Translations under genes and position numbers: made by a program
DNA from: Alcaligenes faecalis
Lineage (GTDB): Bacteria > Pseudomonadota > Gammaproteobacteria > Burkholderiales > Burkholderiaceae_B
Assembly: GCF_009497775.1 (NCBI RefSeq)
Contig: NZ_CP031012.1
Coordinates: 4,057,235 to 4,121,234 of the forward strand
Direction: 5' to 3'
DNA: 64,000 nt
Notes under the pieces: generated by a model
What the model was told of the DNA's origin: nothing
What the model saw: only the letters and a program-made list of their open reading frames with translations
Database searches by the model: none
Shown: in pieces, positions 52,384 to 62,169 of the stretch
Numbering within the stretch: position 1 is the stretch's first letter
How the letters are laid out: each line of letters opens with the position of its first letter

Positions 52384-52917
52384 TCAGGTCTTTTCGACTT
52401 GATCGAAATCGAGTTCAACGGGGGTGGCGCGACCGAAAATAGTAACGGTGACACGAACCTTGTTTTTCTCGTAGTTAACTTCTTCGACGTTACCGTTGAA
52501 GTCTGCAAACGGACCGTCCTTGACGCGTACCAGTTCGCCCACCTCAAACAGCACTTTGTGCCGTGGCTTCTCAACGCCCTCTTCCATTTGCGACAGGATT
52601 TTTTCCACTTCGCGCTCGGAGATAGGAGCGGGACGGTTACCGGAACCGCCCAAAAAGCCGGTGACTCGCGGCGTACTTTTTACCAAGTGCCAGGTTTCGT
52701 CGGTCAAGGCCATCTCGACCAGGACGTAACCGGGGTAAATACGTCGCTCTGTAATTGATTTCTTGCCGTTCTTTACTTCAACGACTTCTTCCGATGGAAC
52801 CAGAATGCGACCAAACGCTTCTTGGAGATCAGCGCGTTCAATGCGCTCCACCAGAGCTTTGTGCACGCTTTTTTCCATGCCGGAATAAACGTGAACCACA
52901 TACCAGCGTTTGCTCAT
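52384..52917 (-). CDS. nusG: Transcription antitermination factor NusG
   Basis: 177 residues. The NGN domain starts [19 protein letters not shown] and contains YPGYVLVEM and [11 protein letters not shown]. The C-terminal KOW motif is [13 protein letters not shown]. It binds RNA polymerase and couples it to the ribosome through S10. It is nine bases after secE. Confidence 0.97.
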   Translation of the reverse strand: MSKRWYVVHVYSGMEKSVHKALVERIERADLQEAFGRILVPSEEVVEVKNGKKSITERRIYPGYVLVEMALTDETWHLVKSTPRVTGFLGGSGNRPAPISEREVEKILSQMEEGVEKPRHKVLFEVGELVRVKDGPFADFNGNVEEVNYEKNKVRVTVTIFGRATPVELDFDQVEKT

Positions 52918-52926
52918 GTGTGCCCT

Positions 52927-53307
52927 TTATTTCCAGCCCAGCAACAGGCCATAAATGATCCAGCCGAGCCCTTTGTCAATCAGCCACAACAAGATGGCCA
53001 TAACGGCAACAAACACAAAGACGATACCCGTCATTTGCGTTGCTTCTTTACGGGATGGCCAGTGGACGCGACGTACTTCCGTGTAGGCATCACGAGAAAA
53101 AGCGACCAGGCGGCGGCCTGTATCGCTAAACCAGATGATCAATACGGCGACGATTAAGCTGGCTACAAATACCCCAGCGCGAACCAGTGAATTTTGGCCA
53201 TCCAGAACGGAATAGCCAACAATACCGGCGGCGACGACTAGGACCGCTAGGCCCAGCTTGATGCGCTCGGAACCTCGGTTAACGGTTTCTACGTTGGTAT
53301 TCGACAT
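52927..53307 (-). CDS. secE: Protein translocase subunit SecE
   Basis: 126 residues from the ATG at 53307 (MSNTNVETVNRGSER). Upstream in-frame codons run into the tRNA-Trp region and were rejected. Three membrane spans (about 16-35, 40-60 and 95-115) give the three-span form seen in E. coli. The conserved cytoplasmic EVRRVHWPSRKEATQ precedes the last span. It works with SecY and SecG. Confidence 0.95.
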   Translation of the reverse strand: MSNTNVETVNRGSERIKLGLAVLVVAAGIVGYSVLDGQNSLVRAGVFVASLIVAVLIIWFSDTGRRLVAFSRDAYTEVRRVHWPSRKEATQMTGIVFVFVAVMAILLWLIDKGLGWIIYGLLLGWK

Positions 53308-53352
53308 ATTCCGACGAGTGACGCCACGCGAGATGGTGGCGAGTGACTGTGG

Positions 53353-53428
53353 TGGCAGGGGCAGAAGGAATCGAACCCTCAACCTTCGGTTTTGGAGACC
53401 GACGCTCTGCCAATTGAGCTATACCCCT
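53353..53428 (-). tRNA. trnW: tRNA-Trp (anticodon CCA)
   Basis: A 76-base gene with an encoded 3' CCA. The acceptor stem is AGGGGTA paired with TGCCCCT, and the T-loop reads GGTTCGATTCC. The anticodon stem TCGGT/ACCGA encloses CTCCAAA, giving anticodon CCA. It lies between tuf and secE, a common position. Confidence 0.97.
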
Positions 53429-53479
53429 ATACCTTGACAAACCGTAGCGCGCTACTTTGCTACGTTTGGCTTTTAGGCA

Positions 53480-53500
53480 AAAGAGGATATTAACCTCTTT
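53480..53500. repeat. Hairpin after the second tuf gene
   Basis: AAAGAGG (53480-53486) and CCTCTTT (53494-53500) form a stem in the gap between tuf and tRNA-Trp. On the minus strand only a short T-run follows (CCTCTTTTGCC), so it may be a weak terminator or processing stem. Confidence 0.45.
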
Positions 53501-53523
53501 CGCCCAAAATTACTACTCTTTTT

Positions 53524-54714
53524 TTACTTCAGGATCTTGGCTACGACACCAGCGCCAACGGTACGGCCACCTTCGCGAATAGCGAAGCGCAGACCTTCTT
53601 CCATGGCGATAGGAGCGATCAGGGACACTTTCATCGAAATGTTGTCGCCTGGCAGAACCATTTCCTTGTCTTCTGGCAGCTCGATCGTGCCGGTCACGTC
53701 AGTTGTACGGAAGTAGAACTGAGGACGGTAGCCCTTGAAGAAAGGAGTGTGACGACCACCTTCTTCTTTGGACAGAATGTACACTTCGGCGTCGAAGTCA
53801 GTGTGTGGCTTGATCGAACCAGGTTTGGCCAGAACTTGACCACGTTCCACGTCTTCACGCTTGGTACCACGCAGCAGCAGACCGACGTTATCGCCAGCTT
53901 CGCCTTGGTCCAGCAGTTTGCGGAACATTTCAACGCCGGTACAAATGGTCTTGACCGTGTCTTTGATACCCACGATTTCGATTTCTTCGCCGACTTTGAT
54001 GATGCCGCGCTCAATACGACCGGTCACAACCGTACCACGGCCGGAGATCGAGAACACGTCTTCAACAGGCATCAGGAACGTACCGTCAACAGCACGCTCA
54101 GGCGTAGGAATGTAGTTGTCCAGCGCTTCGGCCAGAGCCAGAACGGCTTGGCTGCCCAGTGGGCCTTCGTCGCCTTCCAGAGCCAGTTTGGCCGAACCCT
54201 TGATGATCGGGGTGTCGTCGCCAGGGAAGTCGTACTTGGACAACAGCTCGCGAACTTCCATTTCAACCAGTTCGATCAGCTCTTCGTCATCGACCATGTC
54301 GGCCTTGTTCAGGAACACGATGATGTAAGGAACGCCAACCTGACGGCTCAGCAGGATGTGCTCGCGAGTCTGGGGCATTGGGCCGTCAGCGGCCGAGCAA
54401 ACCAAGATAGCGCCGTCCATCTGGGCAGCACCAGTAATCATGTTCTTGACGTAGTCAGCGTGGCCGGGGCAGTCAACGTGAGCGTAGTGACGGTTAGGCG
54501 TTTCGTACTCAACGTGCGACGTGCTGATGGTGATACCACGTGCTTTTTCTTCAGGGGCGTTGTCGATCTGCGAGTAATCGCGTGCTTCGCCGCCGTATGC
54601 CTTGGACAGAACCGTGCAGATTGCAGCGGTCAGAGTGGTTTTACCGTGGTCAACGTGACCGATAGTACCGACGTTGACGTGCGGTTTAGTCCGTTCAAAC
54701 TTGCCTTTAGCCAT
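53524..54714 (-). CDS. tuf: Elongation factor Tu, second copy
   Basis: A 396-residue protein, identical in sequence to the copy at 30460-31650 apart from residue 395 (Leu here). DNA differences are confined mostly to the first and last few codons and the flanks. It sits in the tRNA-Tyr-Gly-Thr-tuf-tRNA-Trp-secE-nusG arrangement, the counterpart of tufB in E. coli, and is cotranscribed with the tRNAs. Confidence 0.98.
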   Translation of the reverse strand: MAKGKFERTKPHVNVGTIGHVDHGKTTLTAAICTVLSKAYGGEARDYSQIDNAPEEKARGITISTSHVEYETPNRHYAHVDCPGHADYVKNMITGAAQMDGAILVCSAADGPMPQTREHILLSRQVGVPYIIVFLNKADMVDDEELIELVEMEVRELLSKYDFPGDDTPIIKGSAKLALEGDEGPLGSQAVLALAEALDNYIPTPERAVDGTFLMPVEDVFSISGRGTVVTGRIERGIIKVGEEIEIVGIKDTVKTICTGVEMFRKLLDQGEAGDNVGLLLRGTKREDVERGQVLAKPGSIKPHTDFDAEVYILSKEEGGRHTPFFKGYRPQFYFRTTDVTGTIELPEDKEMVLPGDNISMKVSLIAPIAMEEGLRFAIREGGRTVGAGVVAKILK

Positions 54715-54757
54715 GGCAGACTCCTGAAGGGATAGAACGATATAGAGAAGAGAGATG

Positions 54758-54833
<76 letters not shown>

Positions 54834-54870
54834 TTCAACTTCAGCCGAGAGTGGCTAAAGATTTTTTACT

Positions 54871-54944
54871 TGGAGCGGGTGAAGGGGATCGAACCCTCGT
54901 CTTAAGCTTGGAAGGCTTCTGCTCTACCATTGAGCTACACCCGC
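54871..54944 (-). tRNA. trnG: tRNA-Gly (anticodon TCC)
   Basis: A 74-base gene with encoded CCA. The acceptor stem is GCGGGTG/CACCCGC, the anticodon loop CTTCCAA gives TCC, and the T-arm is GGGTTCGATCCC. It lies in the tRNA cluster before tuf. Confidence 0.97.
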
Positions 54945-55000
54945 AGACTTTTCTTCACCCTCTCCTAAAGTCGCCTTGCTGGCTGACTCTAGAAAAGTGC

Positions 55001-55087
55001 TGGTGGTGGGAGTTGGATTCGAACCAACGTAGGCGCAGGGCCAACAGATTTACAGTCTGCCTCCTTTAACCACTCGGACATCCCACC
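55001..55087 (-). tRNA. trnY: tRNA-Tyr (anticodon GTA)
   Basis: An 87-base class II tRNA with a long variable arm and encoded CCA. The acceptor stem is GGTGGGA/TCCCACC, the anticodon stem is CAGAC-TGTAAAT-CTG with anticodon GTA. It is the first gene after the promoter at 55103-55131. Confidence 0.97.
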
Positions 55088-55102
55088 CGAAGCGAAAATC
55101 GA

Positions 55103-55131
55103 ATTATGGACATGTTTTATGAAGTCGTCAA
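55103..55131 (-). promoter_or_regulatory. Strong sigma-70 promoter of the tRNA-tuf operon
   Basis: On the minus strand TTGACG (55126-55131) and CATAAT (55103-55108) are exactly 17 bases apart, each one base from consensus. Transcription would start about ten bases before tRNA-Tyr. It fits a strongly expressed stable-RNA operon. Confidence 0.75.
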
Positions 55132-55620
55132 GCCTTTTGGGAAGAAAACTTAATAATTCGATGAAATTTTTAGAAAAACCTGATTTTGGACGCTTTTCTT
55201 ACTGGTTTTGTCACTATTTTCAGGCTCTGGGGATGCCGCTTTTGAGCGCATTCAAAACCTGGAAATCAGGGTGAAATGCGGGTAAACACATAGATTTTTT
55301 CGTATTTTCAGCGCTTATTTTTGTAAGCAAAAGATACCGAATCGGATTTTCTGCTTTTAGCCCGGCTTTCGGGCCTCTTCCCTACCTCTCCCTTGCCTCC
55401 CCAAGACCCTCATCGTGCTGTTTTCTACTGACTGGAGCACAAGCAAGCAATCTGAAAATCACGCAGTCATGAGCTGCCGCCAAAAAAAGATTGGATAGCT
55501 GAGGAGTTTTAGGGGAGTAACCCATCATTCCAGAAGTTTTTCAAAGTCTTCCTCCACCAGTCGCTTCTTTTTCTTGCTCCAAGATGCTGACCAGTCACAA
55601 ACCATGCTTCATGGCAAAGA
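55132..55620. other. Non-coding gap between tRNA-Tyr and parB
   Basis: About 490 bases without a convincing gene on either strand. A small GCCCG-GCTTT-CGGGC hairpin is near 55359-55373, and the left third is AT-rich, as expected upstream of a strong promoter. No tRNA, DnaA box or parS site was seen. Confidence 0.5.
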
Positions 55621-55645
55621 AAAAGCCGACCTTAGGTCGGCTTTT
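55621..55645. terminator. Rho-independent terminator after parB
   Basis: AAAAGCCGACC (55621-55631) and GGTCGGCTTTT (55635-55645) are perfect arms with loop TTA. The A-run at the left gives a T-run on the minus strand. It lies 42 bases after the parB stop and may work in both directions. Confidence 0.9.
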
Positions 55646-55686
55646 CTACAGCAATCACATCGCCTTCAGCGTGGCGCGCACCTGAC

Positions 55687-56625
55687 TTAATCCTCTGTTT
55701 GCTCCAGCAAGGACGACAGGCCCTGCTTTTCCAGCAAGGCATTCAGATGCTCCCAGCCATGGAAAGCGATCTGCAGCTGGCCCTTGTCCTTGGCACCGAC
55801 CTTCAGGGTCACCTTGGTACCCAGGTGGTCGGACAGCACCTTTTCAAAGCGCTGTACGTCGCCATTGCGGCTGGCCTTGCTCTGGGCCTGCTTGCTGGCA
55901 GGCTCGTCATCCTCGTGCAGGGCACGGGCAACCAGCTTCTCGGTTTCACGCACCGACAGACGGCGGGCAATCACCTCGTTGGCCAGCATGATCTGGCGGG
56001 CAGCGTCCATGGCCAGCAAGGCACGGGCGTGACCCATGTCGATGTCACCGGCCAGCAGCATGATCTGTACGGGCTCAGCCAGGTTGATCAGACGCAGCAG
56101 GTTGCTGGTGGTCGAGCGCGAACGACCAATGGCCTGGGCGGCCTGCTCGTGGGTCAGACCGAACTCGTCCAGCAGACGCTTCACACCTTGCGCCTCTTCC
56201 AGCGGATTCAGATCTTCACGCTGAATGTTCTCGATCAGCGCCATGATGGCAGCGTTCTCGTCGCCTACTTCGCGCACCAGAACGGGCACTTCTTCCAGGC
56301 CGGCAATTTGCGACGCACGGAAACGGCGTTCACCCGCGATGATCTCGTACTTGCCCTTATCCTTGCCCGACAGGGGACGCACCAAAATAGGCTGCATCAC
56401 ACCTTGTGCGCGTATGGATTCGGCCAGCTCGTTCAAGGCGCCCTCGTCCATGCGAGTACGCGGCTGATACACCCCGGCCTTCAGCAGTTTGACGGGCAGG
56501 TTGGAAGGTGGGCCATCGCTCACCGCCGCTTCGCCCTTTTTCCCTATAGTTGCGATAGCGCCTGCGTCTGCGCCGAGCAAGGCATCCAAGCCTCGACCTA
56601 GACCTTTTGGTTTTCGTGTAGCCAT
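55687..56625 (-). CDS. parB: Chromosome-partitioning protein ParB (CTPase/DNA-binding)
   Basis: 312 residues. It starts MATRKPKGLGRGLDALLG, the usual ParA-contact tail. The CTP-binding/ParB N domain has GVMQPILVRPL and the Arg patch GERRFRASQIAG. The central helix-turn-helix has LTHEQAAQAIGRSRSTTSNLLRL and the dimer domain is at the C-terminus. It loads at parS sites, three of which lie at 57823, 60108 and 60139. It is 29 bases downstream of parA. Confidence 0.97.
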   Translation of the reverse strand: MATRKPKGLGRGLDALLGADAGAIATIGKKGEAAVSDGPPSNLPVKLLKAGVYQPRTRMDEGALNELAESIRAQGVMQPILVRPLSGKDKGKYEIIAGERRFRASQIAGLEEVPVLVREVGDENAAIMALIENIQREDLNPLEEAQGVKRLLDEFGLTHEQAAQAIGRSRSTTSNLLRLINLAEPVQIMLLAGDIDMGHARALLAMDAARQIMLANEVIARRLSVRETEKLVARALHEDDEPASKQAQSKASRNGDVQRFEKVLSDHLGTKVTLKVGAKDKGQLQIAFHGWEHLNALLEKQGLSSLLEQTED

Positions 56626-56654
56626 GCTTACTTTCCTATTGATTCTTGTGTGCC

Positions 56655-57470
56655 TTACGCCTTATCGCTGCGGGAGTCTTTCTTCAAGCGCTTGATCAGC
56701 TCTTTGCCAAAGTCCATATAGGCCTTGGCGCCCCGGGAGTTCTTGTCGTAGACAATACCTGGCATACCGTGGCTTGGCGCTTCAGCCAAACGCACATTAC
56801 GTGGCACAACCGTCTTGAACACCTTATCGCCAAAGTGTGTCTCGATCTGATTGGAGACTTGCTGCTGCAAGGTAACACGACCATCAAACATCACTCGCAG
56901 CAGACCAATCAACTGCAAATCCGGGTTGATATTGCGATAGACCCGCTTAACCGTATTGACCAGATCCGACAGCCCTTCCAGTGCAAAGTACTCGCACTGC
57001 ATGGGGATGATGACCCCGTGCGCGCTGGCCAGGCCATTGAGCGTTAGCAGCGACAAGGTAGGTGGGCAGTCAATCAGCACGAAATCGTAATCGTCCAGTA
57101 CCTGTGCCAGTGCCTGTTTGAGTTGTTGCTCACGCTCTTGCATCTGAATCAGGTCGATTTCCGCGCCCGACAGCTCCCTATTGGAAGGCAAGACGTCATA
57201 GCCACCTGTTTCTGAATGTATCTTGACGTTAGCAATGTTTTCATCGCCAATTAGCACCTGGTATAAATTACCAGACAGGCTGTTTTTATCAATGCCACTA
57301 CCCATGGTGGCATTACCCTGAGGATCCAGGTCAATCAATAAAACTTTTTTCTTCAATGCTGCAAGCGCAGCGGCCAAATTGATTGCAGTGGTCGTCTTGC
57401 CCACCCCGCCCTTTTGGTTCGCAATACAAAACACATAGGCACGGGGAGATTTTTCGTCGTTTTTACTCAT
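56655..57470 (-). CDS. parA: Chromosome-partitioning ATPase ParA (Soj)
   Basis: 271 residues from the ATG at 57470, which has AAGGA upstream and gives the usual short N-terminus. The deviant Walker A KGGVGKTT is at about 20-27, and the Walker A' and B segments are LLIDLDPQGN and FVLIDCPPTLSLLTLNG. It forms the ATP-dependent dimer that moves ParB-parS complexes. Its start is two bases after the rsmG stop. Confidence 0.97.
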   Translation of the reverse strand: MSKNDEKSPRAYVFCIANQKGGVGKTTTAINLAAALAALKKKVLLIDLDPQGNATMGSGIDKNSLSGNLYQVLIGDENIANVKIHSETGGYDVLPSNRELSGAEIDLIQMQEREQQLKQALAQVLDDYDFVLIDCPPTLSLLTLNGLASAHGVIIPMQCEYFALEGLSDLVNTVKRVYRNINPDLQLIGLLRVMFDGRVTLQQQVSNQIETHFGDKVFKTVVPRNVRLAEAPSHGMPGIVYDKNSRGAKAYMDFGKELIKRLKKDSRSDKA

Positions 57471-57472
57471 GA

Positions 57473-58144
57473 TTATCCTTGCTGCACCAACCACACTAGA
57501 CAACGCTGTGCCTCTAGCTCCGGTACGGTTAATGATTCTATTCGTTCGACCTGCCAGTTACTTTCAGATTGCAATGCGGCTATTTCCAAATCAGGTTCTT
57601 TACCCTTCATAGCTGCAATGCGCCCACCTAGGCGAACATGCCTGCCTGCCAAATTTACGAAATCAAGCAGCGAAGAAAAAGCTCGGGAAACCACAATATC
57701 TGCCTGCATGGGTTCCTGCTGCTCTACACGCACATGCATAGCCGACAAATTGGGTAAGGCCAAAGCCCCAACCATTTGTTGAACAAATGCCATTTTTTTC
57801 TCAACAGCATCAATGCAAGTAATGTTCCACGTGGAACATGATGCTGCCAAAACAACACCCGGCAAACCAGCCCCTGACCCTACATCCACAATCCGAACCG
57901 ATTCTTGTGCCGAGCGATTGCTGCTGGCCAGATAGTTCTGGAACGGGCGGACAATCGACAGGCTATCAAAAATATGTTGCACCAGCATTTGATCTGGGTC
58001 ACGCAGGGCGGTCAGATTATAGGTACGGTTCCAGCGCTGCAACTGATTAATGTAATCCAGTAGCTTGCGCACCAAGGCGGGGTCCTGATCCAGGCCCAAA
58101 TCCAGCAGGGCCTGATTCAGGCGTTTTGAAAAAATATCGCTCAT
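57473..58144 (-). CDS. rsmG: 16S rRNA m7G527 methyltransferase RsmG
   Basis: 223 residues. The SAM motif is [15 protein letters not shown] and [12 protein letters not shown] is a later conserved stretch. It modifies G527 of 16S rRNA; loss gives low-level streptomycin resistance in other bacteria. It overlaps mnmG by four bases. A perfect parS site lies inside the gene at 57823-57838. Confidence 0.96.
   Translation of the reverse strand: MSDIFSKRLNQALLDLGLDQDPALVRKLLDYINQLQRWNRTYNLTALRDPDQMLVQHIFDSLSIVRPFQNYLASSNRSAQESVRIVDVGSGAGLPGVVLAASCSTWNITCIDAVEKKMAFVQQMVGALALPNLSAMHVRVEQQEPMQADIVVSRAFSSLLDFVNLAGRHVRLGGRIAAMKGKEPDLEIAALQSESNWQVERIESLTVPELEAQRCLVWLVQQG
57823..57838. other. parS site inside rsmG
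   Basis: TGTTCCACGTGGAACA is a perfect 16-base palindrome, two symmetric bases away from the common TGTTTCACGTGAAACA parS consensus. It lies in the rsmG coding region next to the SAM-binding segment. The same sequence recurs at 60139-60154. Confidence 0.9.
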
Positions 58145-60057
58145 GCCGTTTGTTTGTTTTTTTGCTTACGCTTCAGGTGTACCAACAATAAAGAAACCGC
58201 CGCAGGTGTCACACCCTGAACACGTCCGGCCTGGCCAATGGTTAAAGGCTTGGCCGCCTTCAAGCGTTGACGCACTTCAATCGACAATCCTTTGATGTCG
58301 TCGTAATCCAGATCCTCTGGAATGGCTTGCTCTTCCAGAGCTGCCTGACGAGTCACCTCGTCCTGCTGACGCGCCACATAGCCCGCATACTTCACCTGAA
58401 TTTCCACCTGCTCAACATGCACCGGATCTTCCAAGCCTGGACCTGCTACGGGCGTACCTTGATCATTCAGCACAGCCATCAGCTTTGCATAGTCCACTTC
58501 GGGCCGCTTGAGCAAATCGAAGAAGGAGTATTCCCGTTCGATGTTTTTACCTAACAGTGCGTTTGCCTGTTCGGCAGGCAAGTTGCGGGGGTTCACCCAG
58601 GTACCCTTCAAACGCTCGATTTCACGTGCGACTGCATCGCGCTTGCGATTGAAATGATCCCAACGAGCATCATCCACCAGGCCCAATTCACGACCAATTT
58701 CAGTCAGTCGCTGGTCTGCATTGTCTTCCCGCAGGCTCAAACGATATTCGGCACGGGAGGTAAACATGCGGTAAGGCTCGGTCACCCCACGGGTAATCAA
58801 GTCGTCTACCAGCACACCCAGATAAGCCTCGTTGCGGCGTGGGTACCACTGCTCTTTCTCTTGTGCCAAACGAGCGGCGTTCACCCCGGCCAACAAGCCC
58901 TGAGCAGCTGCTTCTTCGTAACCCGTTGTGCCATTGATCTGGCCAGCAAAGAACAAGCCACGAATCTGTTTGGTTTCCAGCGTAGGGTACAAGGATCGAG
59001 GATCGAAATAATCGTACTCAATCGCGTAGCCCGGACGCATGATGCGGGCATTTTCCAAACCAGGCAGGCTGCGCACCATAGCCAATTGGATATCGAAAGG
59101 CAAGCTGGTCGAGACACCGTTCGGGTAGATCTCGGTCGTGCTCAAGCCTTCAGGCTCCAAAAACACCTGGTGACTGCTCTTGTCCGCAAAGCGATGAATC
59201 TTGTCTTCGATCGACGGGCAGTAACGCGGGCCAATGCCCTCGATAGTGCCCTGGTCGCTATACATGGGCGAGCGATCCAAGCCCGAGCGAATAATGTCGT
59301 GAGTACGCTCGTTAGTGTGCGTAATCCAGCACGGCATCTGTTGGGGATGCATGGAAACATCACCCATATAAGAGAACACCGGAATCGGATCACTATCGCC
59401 GGGCTGAACTTCCAGACGGGAAAAGTCGATGGTGTTGGCATCAATACGCGGAGGGGTCCCTGTCTTCAATCGCCCTTGTGGCAATTGCAGTTCCCGCAGG
59501 CGATGCGCCAGGCTAATGGACGGAGGATCCCCTGCCCGGCCTGCAGAATAATTATTCAGGCCGACATGGACCAGCCCATTCAAAAAGGTACCTGCTGTCA
59601 GAACCACGGACTTGGCTTTGAACTCCAAGCCAATTTTGGTCACGGCACCCACCACCCGATCACCTTCCACAATCAAGTCTTCGACTGACTGCTGGAACAC
59701 CATCAAGTTGGGTTGGTTCTGCAGAACCTCACGAATAGCCTTGCGGTACAAAGACCGGTCCGCCTGGGCACGAGTGGCGCGCACGGCTGGGCCTTTGGAA
59801 CTATTCAGGGTACGGAATTGAATACCGGCATGGTCGGTTGCCAAAGCCATTGCCCCGCCCAGGGCGTCAACCTCTTTAACCAGATGCCCTTTGCCAATCC
59901 CCCCGATAGAAGGGTTGCAAGACATCTGCCCCAGGGTATCCATATTGTGGGTCAGTAACAGGGTAGACACGCCGGTTCGAGCTGCCGCTAAAGCCGCTTC
60001 GGTACCAGCATGTCCGCCGCCTATGACAATAACGTCAAACTCTTCGGGATAAATCAT
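58141..60057 (-). CDS. mnmG: tRNA U34 carboxymethylaminomethyl-modifying enzyme MnmG (GidA)
   Basis: 638 residues. The FAD site [17 protein letters not shown] is at the N-terminus, and [22 protein letters not shown] and the C-terminal helical domain follow. With MnmE it makes cmnm5U34 in tRNAs. The order mnmG-rsmG-parA-parB is a classic origin-proximal cluster. It overlaps rsmG by four bases. Confidence 0.98.
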   Translation of the reverse strand: MIYPEEFDVIVIGGGHAGTEAALAAARTGVSTLLLTHNMDTLGQMSCNPSIGGIGKGHLVKEVDALGGAMALATDHAGIQFRTLNSSKGPAVRATRAQADRSLYRKAIREVLQNQPNLMVFQQSVEDLIVEGDRVVGAVTKIGLEFKAKSVVLTAGTFLNGLVHVGLNNYSAGRAGDPPSISLAHRLRELQLPQGRLKTGTPPRIDANTIDFSRLEVQPGDSDPIPVFSYMGDVSMHPQQMPCWITHTNERTHDIIRSGLDRSPMYSDQGTIEGIGPRYCPSIEDKIHRFADKSSHQVFLEPEGLSTTEIYPNGVSTSLPFDIQLAMVRSLPGLENARIMRPGYAIEYDYFDPRSLYPTLETKQIRGLFFAGQINGTTGYEEAAAQGLLAGVNAARLAQEKEQWYPRRNEAYLGVLVDDLITRGVTEPYRMFTSRAEYRLSLREDNADQRLTEIGRELGLVDDARWDHFNRKRDAVAREIERLKGTWVNPRNLPAEQANALLGKNIEREYSFFDLLKRPEVDYAKLMAVLNDQGTPVAGPGLEDPVHVEQVEIQVKYAGYVARQQDEVTRQAALEEQAIPEDLDYDDIKGLSIEVRQRLKAAKPLTIGQAGRVQGVTPAAVSLLLVHLKRKQKNKQTA

Positions 60058-60107
60058 GTCAGAACAGCTAAAAAGTAAAAACCAATTATACGATTACCAG
60101 CGGTGTA

Positions 60108-60123
60108 TGTTCCACGTGAAACA
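60108..60123. other. parS site upstream of mnmG, copy 1
   Basis: TGTTCCACGTGAAACA differs by one base from the common parS consensus. It lies 51 bases before mnmG and 15 bases from the second copy. Confidence 0.9.
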
Positions 60124-60138
60124 CATGGAACCAACATC

Positions 60139-60154
60139 TGTTCCACGTGGAACA
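60139..60154. other. parS site upstream of mnmG, copy 2
   Basis: TGTTCCACGTGGAACA, a perfect palindrome identical to the site inside rsmG. Three close parS sites are enough to load ParB near the origin. Confidence 0.9.
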
Positions 60155-60948
60155 CAGTTTTTTGCGTAAATACCACTGTGGATAACTTTGTGGAGAAACA
60201 GGCCGTTTTTTATCCCCAGGCTACCCTATGGGGTACAAGCTGCGCTTCCAAAGATTTTTTTTAGTCAGAATCCCCCAGGGAGCGAAGCCATAAAAGGCGC
60301 GCTTATCACTCTTAAATCCCCTAAAAGTGGCTATCTAAGCGGGTACCCCATGGCAGGTGGATAAAAGCAGCCCAAGCAGGCAGCAAAATTGTGGATAACA
60401 GAGCAATAAAAAGAAATACTGCCTGATGAACAGGAATACTGCCCAACAGTCTGGCGATAAGGAAATTTCCGCTGGCCTGGAGAAAATATAAGGCTTCGTT
60501 TTTTTAATCTGGCTACTTTGGCTGCAGGTAAAAAATGTCCTATGCGCAAAAAGAGAGCGCGCTCAGACAGCGCAGAACTTGCCTGTGATGAGACAGATAC
60601 TTTGAAAAACCAGCAGTACCTTGAAGCCCGTCTTGAAACCTGGTTCCTTATCAGGAAGCCGAGTTTAGGACACAAGTTTGACCAAAAAAATTCCCGCAGC
60701 TCTAACAGGCATCCGTAGCGAAGTAGCTGGAGAAGAAAAACGGACAGCAGGAAAAGCGGCGCTTTAACCCTATATAGGCAGCAGCTATATCAATGTAAAA
60801 AACTGTCCTGAGCGATCGGTTCCACGATCAACAGATCCATGTGGAATCTATGGTATTTTCGACAAGAATTTGTCTGATACTTCACCACCCAACTTTTTGC
60901 TCAACTCTGAAGCGCGGGTGCATTTTTATTATTCATATCAGTAGACCC
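60155..60948. other. Candidate origin region upstream of mnmG
   Basis: No gene is supported here. DnaA boxes TGTGGATAA are at 60177-60185 and 60390-60398. One-mismatch boxes are at 60189-60197 (TGTGGAGAA), 60210-60218 (TTATCCCCA) and 60356-60364 (GGTGGATAA). A 9-base inverted pair ATGGGGTAC (60228-60236) / GTACCCCAT (60343-60351) encloses 106 bases. AT-rich tracts are near 60480-60510. Together with parS and mnmG this fits oriC or part of it. The last 100 bases should hold the promoter of the next gene, but I could not fix it. Confidence 0.6.
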
Positions 60949-62121
60949 ATGCAGATTACATCCAAGCTCCCTTCTGTGGGCACCACCATCTTTACCACCA
61001 TGAGCCAGCTGGCGCTTGAACACAAGGCCATTAACCTGGGCCAGGGCTTTCCAGACTTCAATCCGGATCCGGCTCTGATCGAGGCTGTACACCAGGCCAT
61101 GCTGGATGGCATCAACCAATATCCTGCCATGGCCGGCTATCCTGCCCTGCGAGCCGCTATTGCCAGCAAGACGCAGGCTCGTTATGCCCGCCTTTACAAC
61201 GTGGATACGGAAATTACCGTTACCAGTGGTGCCACTGAGGCTTTGATGGCCAGTTTCCAGGCCTTTGTGCATGCAGGTGATGAAGTCGTCGTGATTGAGC
61301 CCTTCTACGACCTGTATATCCCCGCTATCGAGCTGGCCGGCGGTATTCCTGTTGCCGTCCCCATGACAGCGCCTAGTGAGGCTGTGCCCTACTACCGCGT
61401 CGACTGGGACCGTGTGGAGCAAGCCATTACCGGCAAGACCCGTATGCTGGTAATCAACTTCCCGCACAACCCGACCTGCACCATCTTGCAGCCCCAGGAT
61501 CTGGATGCTTTGGAGCAAATTGTAGAAAAGCACCCTTCCCTGATCATCTTGTCCGACGAGGTCTATGAACACCTGACCTTCGATCAGAAAGAGCATCTAA
61601 GCCTTGCTACCCGCCCTCGCCTGGCAGAACGAGCAGTGATCGTTTCTTCCTTTGGCAAGACCTTCCACGCCACAGGTTGGAAAGTAGGCTATTGCTGTGC
61701 TCCTGCCAGTCTCAGCACGGAAATCCGCAAGGTCCACCAATACACCGTTTTTACCGTTCCCAGCCCCTTACAGGCCGGTTTAGCCACCTATATGCAGGAT
61801 CCTGCTACCTGGGAGAGCTTGCCCGCTTTCTACCAGGAAAAGCGCGATCATTTGCATCAAGGTCTGCAGAACACCCGTTTCACACCTATGCCCAGTGAAG
61901 GGACTTTTTTCCTGCTGGCCAGCTATGAAAACATTTCGGAATTGTCCGAGCTGGAGTTTGCCAAGCATTTGAACCAGAACTACGGCGTAGGCGCGATCCC
62001 CGTCTCTGCCTTCTACCTGAATCCCAATTCTGAGCAGGCTAACCATCGTTTGCTGCGTTTTTGCTTTGCCAAGCAGGCCAACACCCTGGATCAGGCCATT
62101 GAACGCCTGAAAAAGGTCTAA
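60949..62121 (+). CDS. PLP-dependent methionine-type aminotransferase (YbdL-like)
   Basis: 390 residues from the ATG at 60949, which gives MQITSKLPSVGTTIFTTMSQ, aligning with the start of E. coli YbdL; upstream in-frame codons look non-coding. Fold-type I features are NLGQGFPDF, GATEAL, NFPHNPT and the PLP Lys237 in SSFGKTFHATGWKVGYC. YbdL prefers methionine, histidine and phenylalanine; kynurenine aminotransferases are close relatives, so exact substrate is uncertain. It lies between two DnaA-box-bearing intergenic stretches. Confidence 0.85.
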   Translation: MQITSKLPSVGTTIFTTMSQLALEHKAINLGQGFPDFNPDPALIEAVHQAMLDGINQYPAMAGYPALRAAIASKTQARYARLYNVDTEITVTSGATEALMASFQAFVHAGDEVVVIEPFYDLYIPAIELAGGIPVAVPMTAPSEAVPYYRVDWDRVEQAITGKTRMLVINFPHNPTCTILQPQDLDALEQIVEKHPSLIILSDEVYEHLTFDQKEHLSLATRPRLAERAVIVSSFGKTFHATGWKVGYCCAPASLSTEIRKVHQYTVFTVPSPLQAGLATYMQDPATWESLPAFYQEKRDHLHQGLQNTRFTPMPSEGTFFLLASYENISELSELEFAKHLNQNYGVGAIPVSAFYLNPNSEQANHRLLRFCFAKQANTLDQAIERLKKV

Positions 62122-62144
62122 AGGCCTTTCTTCCTGCCTTTATC

Positions 62145-62169
62145 AAACCGCCGTCAGGCGGTTTTTTTT
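62145..62169 (+). terminator. Rho-independent terminator after the aminotransferase
   Basis: AAACCGCC (62145-62152) / GGCGGTTT (62157-62164) with loop GTCA, followed by a T-run to 62169. It lies 23 bases after the stop. Confidence 0.92.

Noticed and set aside
53444..53455. GTAGCGCGCTAC palindrome before tRNA-Trp
   Set aside because: A short perfect palindrome, but no repeat of it or regulatory context was found; probably chance.
60331..60675. A 114-codon minus-strand frame upstream of mnmG
   Set aside because: It lies across the DnaA-box cluster, with no known family and no ribosome site; better explained as origin DNA.
60817..60846. A further parS-like element (TTCCACGATC... and CCATGTGGAAT)
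   Set aside because: The central CACGTG is missing and the arms are too far apart for a ParB site.
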